Assembly: GCA_963733845.1 (NCBI GenBank) | Contig: CAVTEM010000011.1 | Coordinates: 1 to 64,000 of the forward strand | Length of the DNA stretch: 64,000 nucleotides | Source of the DNA: DATFQE01 sp963733845 | Lineage (GTDB): Bacteria > Actinomycetota > Thermoleophilia > Gaiellales > Gaiellaceae | Reading direction: 5' to 3' | Notes under the pieces: generated by a model | Database searches by the model: none | Told to the model about the DNA's origin: nothing | The model's input: only the letters and a program-made list of their open reading frames with translations | Translations under genes and position numbers: made by a program | Shown here: positions 6,217-14,710 of the stretch, in pieces | How the letters are laid out: the number at the start of each line of letters is the position of its first letter | Numbering within the stretch: the first letter of the stretch is position 1

Positions 6217-7604
6217 GCGAGCGTCTCCTGAGCGGCCATTCCCGCCTCGACGGCGTGCTCGGCGGCGGCCTCCCGGTGGATGCAATCAACATGCTCATCG
6301 GGCTTCCGGGGACCGGCAAGACGATCCTCGCTCAGCAATACCTGTTCGCGAACGCGACGCTCGAGCGGCCCGCCCTCTACCTCGCCACGGTGTCGGAGCC
6401 GTTCGACAAAATCCTCCGCTACGGGCAGAGCCTCCGCTTCTTCGACCCGGAAGCGGTCGGCCGCTCCGTCTTTTACGAGGACCTCGGCCCGGCTCTCAAC
6501 GAGCGCGGCCTCGCCGGCGTCCTCGAGCAGGTGACTGCGCTGATCAAGGAGCGCCGTCCGGGAATCATCGTGATCGACAGCTTCAAAGCCCTCTCGGCAT
6601 ACGCGGAGGCCGGCGAGTTTCGCCAGTTCCTCCACGACTTCGCCGGCCACCTCTCCGCCTTCCCGGCCTCGTCGTTTTGGATCGGCGAGTACGGCGAAGG
6701 GGAGATCGCCGTGGCACCCGAATTCGCGGTCGCCGACGCCATCATCAGCCTCTCCACGACGCGAGCGTCCGAGCGCGAGACGCGTTCCCTCCGCGTCCAC
6801 AAGCTGCGGGGAAGCGAGTTCGCTCCCGGCCAGCACGCCTACCGCCTCTCGGCGAACGGGATCGACGTCTTCCCGCGGCTCGCCGACCAGATCGACATGA
6901 CCAGTTACCCGCTCGACGGAGCCAGGCACTCATCCGGGATCGCCGCCCTCGACGACATGCTGGCCGACGGTTACTGGCCGGGCGCCTCCACGCTCTGCGC
7001 CGGTCCCTCGGGCTGCGGCAAGACGCTGATGGGCCTGCATTTCATCTTCAACGGCGTCCGTCAGGGCGAACCCGGTGTGCTCGCGACGCTCCAGGAACAC
7101 CCGACCCAGCTCGTACGGATCTTCGAGGGGTTCGGGTGGTCGGTTGACGAGGAGGGCGTCGAGCTGATGTACCGCTCGCCTGTCGACATGTACATCGACG
7201 AGTGGGTCTATGACCTCCTCGAGACGGTGGAGCGCTCCGGAGCACGCCGTGTCCTCATCGATAGCCTCACCGATCTCAAGCTCGCCTCGCCGGACGAGAT
7301 CCGGTTCCGCGAATACATGTACTCGCTCGTCCAGCGCTTCTCCCGCCAGGGAGTCAGCGTGTTCATGACCTCGGAGCTACCAGACCTCTTCCACGTCAGC
7401 CGACTCTCCGAGTTCGGCGTCTCACACCTCTCCGACAACGTCGTGCTCCTCCAATACACGCGAGACCAGGCAACCGTTCGCCGCGCCCTCACCGTCTTGA
7501 AGACGCGCGCGAGCCGACACGAACCGGAAACCCGCGAGTTCAGAATCACTCCCGAAGGGATCGTGCTCGGTGACCCGTTCATCCCTGCACAAAGGTTCGA
7601 CTAG
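6213..7604 (+). CDS. KaiC-like double-domain RecA-fold ATPase
   Basis: 463 aa with two KaiC/RecA domains. Domain 1 has Walker A GLPGTGKT (30-37), a Glu at 62 (TVSEP) where KaiC keeps catalytic Glu, and Walker B IIVID (118-122). Domain 2 has GPSGCGKT (264-271), Glu295 (TLQEHP) and LIDSL (348-352). The second domain contains S404-H-L-S-D408, where cyanobacterial KaiC has S-H-I-S-T. The Ser equivalent to S431 is kept and the Thr432 equivalent is Asp. Length is slightly shorter than cyanobacterial KaiC. ATG 6213 overlaps the MerR-receiver stop. No KaiA or KaiB gene is in the window. Role is likely protein-protein signalling driven by ATP state, but the partner and output are inferred from the operon only. 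Confidence 0.9.
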   Translation: MSERLLSGHSRLDGVLGGGLPVDAINMLIGLPGTGKTILAQQYLFANATLERPALYLATVSEPFDKILRYGQSLRFFDPEAVGRSVFYEDLGPALNERGLAGVLEQVTALIKERRPGIIVIDSFKALSAYAEAGEFRQFLHDFAGHLSAFPASSFWIGEYGEGEIAVAPEFAVADAIISLSTTRASERETRSLRVHKLRGSEFAPGQHAYRLSANGIDVFPRLADQIDMTSYPLDGARHSSGIAALDDMLADGYWPGASTLCAGPSGCGKTLMGLHFIFNGVRQGEPGVLATLQEHPTQLVRIFEGFGWSVDEEGVELMYRSPVDMYIDEWVYDLLETVERSGARRVLIDSLTDLKLASPDEIRFREYMYSLVQRFSRQGVSVFMTSELPDLFHVSRLSEFGVSHLSDNVVLLQYTRDQATVRRALTVLKTRASRHEPETREFRITPEGIVLGDPFIPAQRFD

Positions 7605-8760
7605 CACGGTCCTCGCGACAGGAAGGCGGACGAGCGCGCACGTGCGCGTCACCGACCTGCTCCTGCTGGAGGAACTCCACGCCCACTTGCCGGTCGGCTT
7701 GCTCGTCAACGACGCCGGCACGCTCGAGATCCTGCACGCCAACCCCCCGCTTCCGGGTTTCGCCGGTCACGACCTGCCTCTCGATCAGCTGATCCAATCG
7801 CACAACGACGAATGCCACCCGCACGGCCAAGGAGATGAACTGGCGGCACTCGTCGCAGATGTAGCCGCCACCGGAAGGCCGCGTCACCTGCGCGAGTTCC
7901 GTCACGACTCCCCAGGGCAGGAGCCGAACTGGTGGAGCGCAACCCTCCGTCGCATCGACACCGACCGCTGGGGCCCCGTCGTACTCACGCTTGCGGTCGA
8001 CTGCACCGACCAGGTTCGGGCCCGGCATTTTCTCGAGGAGCGCGAACGGCGGCACCTGGCCCTGCAGCAGACGATCGCCGCAGTTCCCGGCCACAACCTC
8101 GTCTCCGCCCTCCAGCAGGTTGTCGATGCCCTCGTCTCCGCGCTACCGGCCGACGTAGCCACGCTCCGATTGCTCGACACAGACGCCAAGCTCCACCTCG
8201 TCGCCGCCAGCGGCCTTCGCCCCGCCGAAACCCGACGTCTCGCCCTCGACCCGATCACCATACGTCGGCTCGAGACAATGCTCGAAGCGGGCCGGCATCT
8301 TCTCCCGAGATCGCTCGGCCTCCACTGGTTCGAGGTGCGCTGGCTCGAGGCCCAGGACAACCGGATCGGGATCCTGACGATCGGTGCGCGCAGCAAGCGG
8401 CGTCCGCCCGAGAACGAGCTCACGCTGCTCGACGCCGCAGCAGCGCAACTCGGCAACACCCTGGAGAAGATCGAGCGGAACCCGCAGTTCCTTCGAAGCC
8501 GTTCTCTCGAGGTGGCCCGCGTAAACGCGGACGTAGGCGAGGCCGCGCCAACCCGCAGTGCGGACCTCCGCCCACGCGAGCTCGCGATCCTCCGCCTTTA
8601 CGGCGAAGGACTCCGAACAGACCAGATCGCCGAACTACTCGTACTCTCCCCGCACACAGTCCGGACACACGTCAGGAACGCTCGCCGCGACCTTGGCGTC
8701 AGCTCCCGAGCCGAGGCACTCGACCTTCTCAAGGCTGCCGACGCCGATCCATTTATGTGA
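7570..8760 (+). CDS. LuxR-type transcription factor with PAS- and GAF-like sensor regions
   Basis: Up to 396 aa. Residues about 30-150 resemble a PAS domain (LPVGLLVNDAGTLEILHANP and the WWSATLRRID region). Residues about 165-300 resemble GAF (LVSALQQVVDALVSALPADV, ATLRLLDTDAKLHLVAASGL). The C-terminus is a LuxR/FixJ winged helix: LRPRELAILRLYGEGLRTDQ, then IAELLVLSPHTVRTHVRNAR and DLGVSSRAEAL. GTG 7570 overlaps the KaiC gene by 35 bp; GTG 7642 is an alternative that keeps all domains. As the third gene of the operon it is the obvious transcriptional output, possibly controlled by the KaiC-like ATPase. Sensor ligands cannot be predicted. Confidence 0.85.
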   Translation: MTRSSLHKGSTSTVLATGRRTSAHVRVTDLLLLEELHAHLPVGLLVNDAGTLEILHANPPLPGFAGHDLPLDQLIQSHNDECHPHGQGDELAALVADVAATGRPRHLREFRHDSPGQEPNWWSATLRRIDTDRWGPVVLTLAVDCTDQVRARHFLEERERRHLALQQTIAAVPGHNLVSALQQVVDALVSALPADVATLRLLDTDAKLHLVAASGLRPAETRRLALDPITIRRLETMLEAGRHLLPRSLGLHWFEVRWLEAQDNRIGILTIGARSKRRPPENELTLLDAAAAQLGNTLEKIERNPQFLRSRSLEVARVNADVGEAAPTRSADLRPRELAILRLYGEGLRTDQIAELLVLSPHTVRTHVRNARRDLGVSSRAEALDLLKAADADPFM

Positions 8761-8833
8761 CCGCATCGCTCGGTTAGTGCGCTCTTCGCTGCGGAGCAGG
8801 CGCGGAGTCGCTCGCGGACGACGGTGGCGGTTC

Positions 8834-9030
8834 TTCAGCTTTGGGATCGAGTCCTCGAGGTCGCCGTCGAGCAAGGTCGCGCTCCACTCGAGATCTCCGG
8901 ACAGGGTGTTGGACCCGACGTATTTCGGCATCGGGTTGAGCATGTCCGCCCACTTGCCCGACTGGCTCGGCCAATATTCCGCCAGCACCTCGTACGTCTT
9001 GCGGCCTAGCACCAGTCGCGCCCGGGCACC
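8834..9030 (-). pseudogene. RibD-type reductase remnant, N-terminal/middle part
   Basis: The minus strand encodes LVLGRKTYEVLAEYWPSQSG, then KWADMLNPMPKYVGSNTLSG and DLEWSATLLDGDLEDSIPKL. This is the middle of a RibD/DHFR-family reductase (GRkTYE, mpKyV-x-S-x-TL motifs), without the start and without the C-terminal 'HGSG' block. Homology stops abruptly after IPKLK at 8834. The fragment continues conceptually into the C-terminal remnant at 2752-3037, so the two may be the ends of one interrupted gene or of two related paralogues. The rest of the 8761-9071 gap holds nothing else recognisable. Confidence 0.75.
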
Positions 9031-9071
9031 TACTCGAAGGCCTGTCGGCGGGTGCCCTCCGTACCGCGACC

Positions 9072-10670
9072 TCAGCCGCCCAGCACAGCCTCGCCGGCTG
9101 CCGACGGCTCGGGATCGGGGAGTCGCGTCATCCGGTAGCCGACGAGCAGGCCGAGGAGCGCGGCGGCGAGGGGGACGAGCAGCGCGATCTGCAGGGCGAT
9201 CGGTCGCGCGTCGGTGTTGATCTCGAGGATCTCCTCCTGGACGTCGGGCGGCTGGCCCTCGAGCAGCTCGTCGAGCTCGGTGTTCGTCATCACCTCGGCG
9301 TTCTCCTCGAGACCATCTGCGACCTGCTCCTGCTGGGTGGGAGTGAGCACGTCGCTCGAGTCGGCCAGGTCGGTGAAGACGAGCGCCAGCGACGCGAGCA
9401 TGATCGCGCCGGCGAAGGCGAGGCCGAACGCCAGCCCGAACGAGCCGCCCGCAGAGTTGACGCCCGCGGCTTCGCTGACGCGCTCCTCCTCGATCGGCGA
9501 GAGCGTGTAGTTGTTCAGCTGCGAAACGAGCAGGCCCAGCCCGGCGCCGGCGATGACGAGCGGCAGCGCCATCGCCCAGCCCGAGTCGGCGCGGGGCACG
9601 ATCGGGAGCAGCACCGCAACACCGGCCACGAGCAGCAGGAAGCCCATGCGGATGATCCGGCTCGGGCTGTGCCCGCCGAGCTTCCTCCCGGCGAGCAAGG
9701 CGACAGCGAACATCGTCAGCGAGAGCGGTGCGATCGAGAGGCCCGCTTCCATCGCGTTGTACTCGAGCACCATCTGCAGGTAGATCGGAAGCGCGATCAT
9801 CAGCCCGCCGAGCGCGATCTGCTGCATGGTCTGGGCGGAGATCCCGAGCCGGAAGTATTTCGACGCGAACAGGTCGACGTCGAGCAGCGCCGGCTTCCCC
9901 TCGCGCTTGCGGCGGCGGAGCCACCAGACGAGCGAGCCGAGCGCGACGACGCCGACGGCGATCAGGGCCCCGACGGCCCCACCGCCCTTCTCCCAGACGA
10001 GGATCCCGAGCACCACGCCGCCCATACCGAGCGCCGAGAGGGCGGCGCCGACGAGGTCGATCCCGCGCGAGCCCGTGTAGGGGACGTCCTGGACGCGCCT
10101 CGTCCCGATCAGGACGATCCCGATGATCACGACCTCGCCGAGGAATGCCACGCGCCAGGAGAGGTAGGTCGTGATGAAGCCGCCAAGCAGCGGCCCGACA
10201 GCCGCGGCGATCGCCGCTGCCGCGCCGACAAGCGCGTACGCCTTCCGTTGCATCGGCCCCGCGAAGTTGCCGTGGATCAGGGACTGCATCGACGGGAGCA
10301 GGAGCGACGCGCCCAGGCCGCCGATGATCGCCCAGAAGATGACGATGGGGAGGAGGGTCTGCGAGAGCGTCATCGAGAGCGCGCCCGCCGCGTAGCCGAG
10401 CAGGCCGAGCACGTAGGCGCGCTTGCGCCCGAACAGGTCGCCGATCTTGCTGCCGATCAGGATGAAGGCGGCCGAGACGAGCGCCTCGAGAGCGATCGCC
10501 GACTGGACGCCGCTGGCCGTCGTGTCGAGGTCGTGCACGACCGCGGAGATGGACACGTTCATCAGCGACGTGTCGACGACGAGGACGAACATCGCCATCG
10601 CGAGGAGAACGGCGAGTCGCTGGTCCCCGCTGGACTCCTCCGGGGTCGCGTCGGGTACTTCGGCGCTCAT
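9072..10670 (-). CDS. MFS transporter, DHA2 (14-helix drug:H+ antiporter) type
   Basis: 532 aa, strongly hydrophobic with about 14 membrane segments. LLAMAMFVLVVDTSLMNVSI carries the DHA2 motif C-like start 'l-D-x-t-i-vNvAl'. IGDLFGRKRAYVLGL is motif A between helices 2 and 3. A long extracytoplasmic acidic insert lies near residues 430-480 (TPTQQEQVADGLEENAEV and following), between the last helices. It should export a drug-like or metabolic compound by proton antiport; substrate unknown. ATG 10670 overlaps the stop of the upstream GcvT-like gene by ATGA, so export is translationally tied to that pathway. The open frame extends further upstream only as overlap with that gene. Confidence 0.88.
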   Translation of the reverse strand: MSAEVPDATPEESSGDQRLAVLLAMAMFVLVVDTSLMNVSISAVVHDLDTTASGVQSAIALEALVSAAFILIGSKIGDLFGRKRAYVLGLLGYAAGALSMTLSQTLLPIVIFWAIIGGLGASLLLPSMQSLIHGNFAGPMQRKAYALVGAAAAIAAAVGPLLGGFITTYLSWRVAFLGEVVIIGIVLIGTRRVQDVPYTGSRGIDLVGAALSALGMGGVVLGILVWEKGGGAVGALIAVGVVALGSLVWWLRRRKREGKPALLDVDLFASKYFRLGISAQTMQQIALGGLMIALPIYLQMVLEYNAMEAGLSIAPLSLTMFAVALLAGRKLGGHSPSRIIRMGFLLLVAGVAVLLPIVPRADSGWAMALPLVIAGAGLGLLVSQLNNYTLSPIEEERVSEAAGVNSAGGSFGLAFGLAFAGAIMLASLALVFTDLADSSDVLTPTQQEQVADGLEENAEVMTNTELDELLEGQPPDVQEEILEINTDARPIALQIALLVPLAAALLGLLVGYRMTRLPDPEPSAAGEAVLGG

Positions 10671-11875
10671 CGAGCGACCGTCGAGGTCTTGCGCACCGGG
10701 TTGAAGAACGGCAGCTCCACGACCGTCCCCGCCGTCCGGCTGCGCCGGGCCTCCACCGTCCACTCGACGTCGATCCTCGTGCCGAGCTTGCTGTGGTCGG
10801 CAGCGACTGACGCCAGCGCAACTACCTTCTTCAGTGTCGGGCTCCACGTCGTGCTGGTCGCCTTGCCGATCTGGCGGCCCCGCGCGTACAGAGGAACGGG
10901 GACGCGCGAGGCGGCCGGCTCAAGCGTCGGCGTCAGCCCCCTCGCGCGGTACAGCTCCTCGAGTGGCTCCCAGTCGAGCTCTAGCCCGACAAGCCTCCGC
11001 GGAGGCCCGCCGCGACCCTGTTCCCGCTCGAGCGCGCGCCGGCCGACGAAGTCCACCGGCTTCTGGAAGTCGACGAAGCGGCCCAGGACGCCCAGCTCGA
11101 AGGGCGAGTACGACTGCTCGGGGATCAGCGCACGCCGAACCGAGTCGAAATCAACTTCGATGAGGATCAGCCCTGCCTCGATCCGCGCGATGTCGAGGGC
11201 GAGCATCCCGGCCGGCCGGATGCCGTAGGCGCTCCCGGCCCGCACGAGGGCGTCCCAGAGCTCGACCGCCTGAGCGCTCTCGACCCACACCTCGTAGCCG
11301 AGGTCGCCCGTATAGCCGGTCCGGGAGACGTCGACGGGGATGCTGCCGACCTGCGCTGCCCGCCGGCCGAAGTACTTGAGGTCGCCCCAGGACTCCTCGG
11401 TGGCCGCCTCGAGCACGTCGCGGCTCAGCGGCCCCTGTACGGCCAGCGCGGAGACGCGTTCGCTCACGTCCTCGAGCTCGACGTCCAGGCCGCGAGCGTT
11501 CATCCGGAGCCAGCGCAGCGACGAGTCGGCGGCGGTCCAGCGGTAGGTCTGCTCCTCCAGCCGGGCGACCGTCCCGTCGTCGACCACGCGGCCGTCCTCG
11601 TTGCACCAGGATGTGTAGTAGACGCGGCCGACAGCGAGCTTGCTCGCGTCCCGCGTGATCACGCGGTCGACGAGCCTCGTGGCGTCAGGCCCGGAGACCA
11701 GGTACTTGTAGAGCGGAGAGACGTCGATGAGCGCCGCCGCCTCCCGGATCGCGTTGTACTCGATCTCGTGGGAGTCGGAGTACGCGCTCGCCGCGAGATA
11801 GCCCGACCACTCCCGCCACTGCAGCTTGGTGTTGAGCGGTGCGGTCCGGGGATAGAAAGCGGTTCCGATCGACAC
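10667..11875 (-). CDS. GcvT-family aminomethyltransferase-like protein (T-protein fold)
   Basis: 402 aa, full-length GcvT fold. REAAALIDVSPLYKYLVSGP is the N-terminal 'Daa-l-D-s' segment. VQGPLSRDVLEAATEE and DVSRTGYTGDLGYEVWV are the conserved T-protein signatures, followed by the C-terminal barrel (LVGLELD, ARGRQIGKATSTTWSPTLKK). Such proteins move a one-carbon unit from a methylated amine, glycine intermediate or sulfonium to tetrahydrofolate. The substrate is not determined. GTG 11875 starts 7 bp after the stop of the DmdA-like gene and matches the family length; the upstream extension overlaps that gene. It probably works with the divergent FAD oxidoreductases. Confidence 0.85.
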   Translation of the reverse strand: MSIGTAFYPRTAPLNTKLQWREWSGYLAASAYSDSHEIEYNAIREAAALIDVSPLYKYLVSGPDATRLVDRVITRDASKLAVGRVYYTSWCNEDGRVVDDGTVARLEEQTYRWTAADSSLRWLRMNARGLDVELEDVSERVSALAVQGPLSRDVLEAATEESWGDLKYFGRRAAQVGSIPVDVSRTGYTGDLGYEVWVESAQAVELWDALVRAGSAYGIRPAGMLALDIARIEAGLILIEVDFDSVRRALIPEQSYSPFELGVLGRFVDFQKPVDFVGRRALEREQGRGGPPRRLVGLELDWEPLEELYRARGLTPTLEPAASRVPVPLYARGRQIGKATSTTWSPTLKKVVALASVAADHSKLGTRIDVEWTVEARRSRTAGTVVELPFFNPVRKTSTVAR

Positions 11876-11882
11876 CGAGGAC

Positions 11883-13040
11883 CTAGGACTTCGGGATCTG
11901 CTTCTCGGGGTCGAAGAAGGGCAGCGGCGCGATCGTCGCGTTCCTCGTGCCTTCTGGTGTCTCCACCGCGACATCGGTCCCGAGCTCGGTGTGCTCGACA
12001 GGCAGCCACGCGTACCCGATGTTCTTCTCGAGGCGGGGCGAATAGACGGCGGAGGTCACCCGGCCGCTCGCGCCGTCGACCGAAACCGGCCAGTCCGTCG
12101 CGTTCATCTCCAGCCGGCCGCCGTCGATCTCGACGCCGACGATCTTCTGCTTCACGCCCTCGTCGCGAATCCTCGTGAGCGCGTCGCGGGCGACGAAATC
12201 CGCCTCGGTGTCCAGGTCGACGAGCCGGCCGAGGCCCAACTCGAAGGGGTTGTTCTCGTAGGTCATGTCGGCACCCCAGTTGAAGATGCCTCCCTCGATC
12301 CGGCGGATGTCCACGGGCCCCGTCGGCCGGATCTCGTACGGCTCGCCTGCCTCCATGATCCGGTCCCACAGGTCCGTTCCGCGCGAGGCGTCGAGGAGGT
12401 AGATCTCGTATCCGACCTCCGACGTCCAGCCGGTCCGGGTGAGGATGAGCGAGATGCCGTCCAGCTCGAGGCGGCGGAAGTGGTAGTAGCCGAGGTCGAG
12501 GATGTCGTCGCCGAACAGGCCCCGGACGACGTCCTTCGACTTTGGACCCTGGATCTGCAGCGGGTACGCCTCGACCTCGGATAGCTGAACGTCCATCCCC
12601 GCGTACGCCGCCAGCCCCTTCGCGTACGGCAGCACGTCGCTGTCCGCGAGCGCGAACCAGAACGTGTTCTCGTCCAGCCGCAGCATGACCGGGTCGTTGA
12701 GGATCCCGCCGTCCGGCGCCGTGATCAGCACGTACTTGCCCTGGCCGACCGCGCACGCGCTGAGGTCGCGGCAGGTGAGCAGCTGCGCGAAGCGGAAGCC
12801 GTCCGGGCCCGTCACCTCCACGTTGCGCTCGACGGCGACGTCCCAGAGCGTCACGTGATTCAGCAGGTGCCAGTACTCGGCCTCGAAATCGTCGAAGTTG
12901 ATCGGGAAGAGCGTGTGGTTGTAGACCGTGAAGCCCTTCGGGCCGTGCCGCTGCGTCGCCTCGTAGAAGGGGCTGCGCCGCAAGCGCGCTCCACGCTGAA
13001 CCGTCTTCATGTCGAACGGGCCGGCCATGTCGGCAAGCAT
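11883..13040 (-). CDS. DmdA-like GcvT-family methyltransferase (DMSP demethylase clade?)
   Basis: 385 aa. Long stretches resemble DMSP demethylase DmdA more than glycine-cleavage T protein: GFTVYNHTLFPINFD, LWDVAVERNVEVTGPD, the RDLSACAVGQGKYVLITAPD region, GGILNDPVMLR, ALADSDV and LQIQGPKSKDVV. DmdA transfers a methyl group from DMSP to tetrahydrofolate. Related DmdA-like proteins act on other methylated compounds, so the family call is firmer than the substrate. ATG 13040 is used; ATG 13028 is also possible. It is the first gene of a minus-strand operon with the second GcvT protein and the MFS transporter, and divergent from the FAD oxidoreductases (58 bp apart), suggesting joint control. 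Confidence 0.8.
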   Translation of the reverse strand: MLADMAGPFDMKTVQRGARLRRSPFYEATQRHGPKGFTVYNHTLFPINFDDFEAEYWHLLNHVTLWDVAVERNVEVTGPDGFRFAQLLTCRDLSACAVGQGKYVLITAPDGGILNDPVMLRLDENTFWFALADSDVLPYAKGLAAYAGMDVQLSEVEAYPLQIQGPKSKDVVRGLFGDDILDLGYYHFRRLELDGISLILTRTGWTSEVGYEIYLLDASRGTDLWDRIMEAGEPYEIRPTGPVDIRRIEGGIFNWGADMTYENNPFELGLGRLVDLDTEADFVARDALTRIRDEGVKQKIVGVEIDGGRLEMNATDWPVSVDGASGRVTSAVYSPRLEKNIGYAWLPVEHTELGTDVAVETPEGTRNATIAPLPFFDPEKQIPKS

Positions 13041-13097
13041 AATCGGGTCGCTTTTTGGGGAGCGCGCCGGGCCGTGCCGCGGTTAGTGTCGCCGCTG

Positions 13098-14708
13098 ATG
13101 GCGACCTCCGATCACCGCACGTACGACGCCGTGATCATCGGCGGCGGGCACAACGGGCTCGTCGCCGCGGCATACCTCGCGCGGGCCGGACTCAAGGTCG
13201 TCGTGCTGGAGCGGCGCCATGTTCTCGGCGGGGCGGCGGTGACCGAGGAGGTGTTTCCCGGCTTCCGGTTCAGCGTGGCCTCGTACGTCGTCTCGCTGCT
13301 CCGCCCCGAGATCGTCCGGGAGCTCTCGCTGCCGCAGCACGGCCTCGAGATCCTGCCTCTCGACGGAACCTTCACGCCGCTCGACGACGACTACCTGTGG
13401 CGTGTGAACGACCACGGCCGCACCGTGCGCGAGCTCCGACGCTGGTCGGCGAGCGATGCGGAGGCGTACGAGGAGTACAGCCGCCTGATGGTCGAGATGG
13501 CGAGGTTCATCAAGCCGATCCTGTCCATCGCGCCGCCGGACCCGGCCCGGCTCAATCCGCGCGAATGGCTCCCCGTCGCACGTCTCGCCCGCTCCTTCAA
13601 CGGCCTCTCCGTCGAGCAGCGGGCGGTGTTCATCCAGCTCATGACGATGAGCGCCGCCGACTTCCTCGACCAGTGGTTCGAGACGGATCCGCTGAAGGCG
13701 ACGATGAGCGCCTCCGGGATCATCGGCACGTTCCAGGGGATCCGCTCTCCTGGGACGGCCTACGTCCTGCTTCACCACTACATGGGCGAGATCGACGGCG
13801 TCCTGCGAGCCTGGGGAATACCGCGAGGAGGGACCGGCGCAGTCAGCGAGGCGATCGCGAGCGCCGCCCGGTCGTTCGGTGCCGAGATCCGGACCGAGAC
13901 CGCCGTCGAGCACTTCCTGACCCGAGGCGACGAGGTGACCGGCGCCGTCACGTCGGCGGGCGACGAGGTGACCGGGCGGGTGACGCTGTCGAGCCTGGAC
14001 CCGCAGCAGACGTTCCTCCGGCTCCTGCCGTCCGGCCTCCTCCACGGGTCGTTCCTCGAAGAGGTCGCGCGCTACCGGTACCGGGGCTCCAGCGGGAAGG
14101 TGAACCTGGCCCTGGACGGGCTGCCCGAGTTCACGTGCCTGCCCGGCGGGGGCGACCACCTGCGCGGCGCGATCAGCTTCAGCCCGAGCATCGACTACAT
14201 GGAGCAGGCCTACGACGACGCGAAGTCCGGGCGCTTCAGCCGGCGCCCGTACATCGACATGATCATCCCGACCCTGGTCGACCCGTCGATGGCGCCTCCG
14301 GGCAAGCACGTCATGAGCTGCTTCGTCCAGTACGCGCCCTACCGCCTGGCCGAGGGCGACGAATGGGACGACGGCCGGCGCGATGCGTTCGGGGAGACCG
14401 TCATCGACACGATCGCGGAGCGGGCGCCGAACATCCGCGAGCTGATCCTGCACGCGCAGGTGCTCACCCCCAAGGACATCGAGGACCGGTTCGGGCTCTC
14501 CGAGGGAAACATCTTCCAGGGCGAGCTCTCGCTCGAGCAGCTCTTCTTCAACCGGCCCGTGCCGGGCTGGGCGCGCTACCGGACGCCGCTGCGGAACCTC
14601 TGGATGTGCGGCTCGGCCACGCACCCCGGGGGTGGAATCATGGGCGCGTCGGGACGCCTCGCGGCGCTGCAGGTCCTGCGCTCGCTCCGCGCCAGGAAGG
14701 CCGCCTGA
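13098..14708 (+). CDS. FAD-dependent oxidoreductase, phytoene-desaturase/PYROXD2-like
   Basis: 536 aa flavoprotein. The N-terminal AVIIGGGHNGLVAAAYLARAG, which continues to a Glu-Arg pair, is a classical Rossmann FAD site. It is followed by GGAAVTEEVFPGFRF as in the crtI/PYROXD2 family. The C-terminal CGSATHPGGGIMGASGRLAA is the second FAD-binding motif of that family. It should oxidise an amine or alkyl substrate with FAD; substrate unknown. ATG 13098 is the first start that precedes the dinucleotide fold; further upstream frame is non-coding. It is followed 2 bp later by a paralogue (14711), and the pair is divergent from the GcvT-like genes. Confidence 0.88.
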   Translation: MATSDHRTYDAVIIGGGHNGLVAAAYLARAGLKVVVLERRHVLGGAAVTEEVFPGFRFSVASYVVSLLRPEIVRELSLPQHGLEILPLDGTFTPLDDDYLWRVNDHGRTVRELRRWSASDAEAYEEYSRLMVEMARFIKPILSIAPPDPARLNPREWLPVARLARSFNGLSVEQRAVFIQLMTMSAADFLDQWFETDPLKATMSASGIIGTFQGIRSPGTAYVLLHHYMGEIDGVLRAWGIPRGGTGAVSEAIASAARSFGAEIRTETAVEHFLTRGDEVTGAVTSAGDEVTGRVTLSSLDPQQTFLRLLPSGLLHGSFLEEVARYRYRGSSGKVNLALDGLPEFTCLPGGGDHLRGAISFSPSIDYMEQAYDDAKSGRFSRRPYIDMIIPTLVDPSMAPPGKHVMSCFVQYAPYRLAEGDEWDDGRRDAFGETVIDTIAERAPNIRELILHAQVLTPKDIEDRFGLSEGNIFQGELSLEQLFFNRPVPGWARYRTPLRNLWMCGSATHPGGGIMGASGRLAALQVLRSLRARKAA

Positions 14709-14710
14709 GA

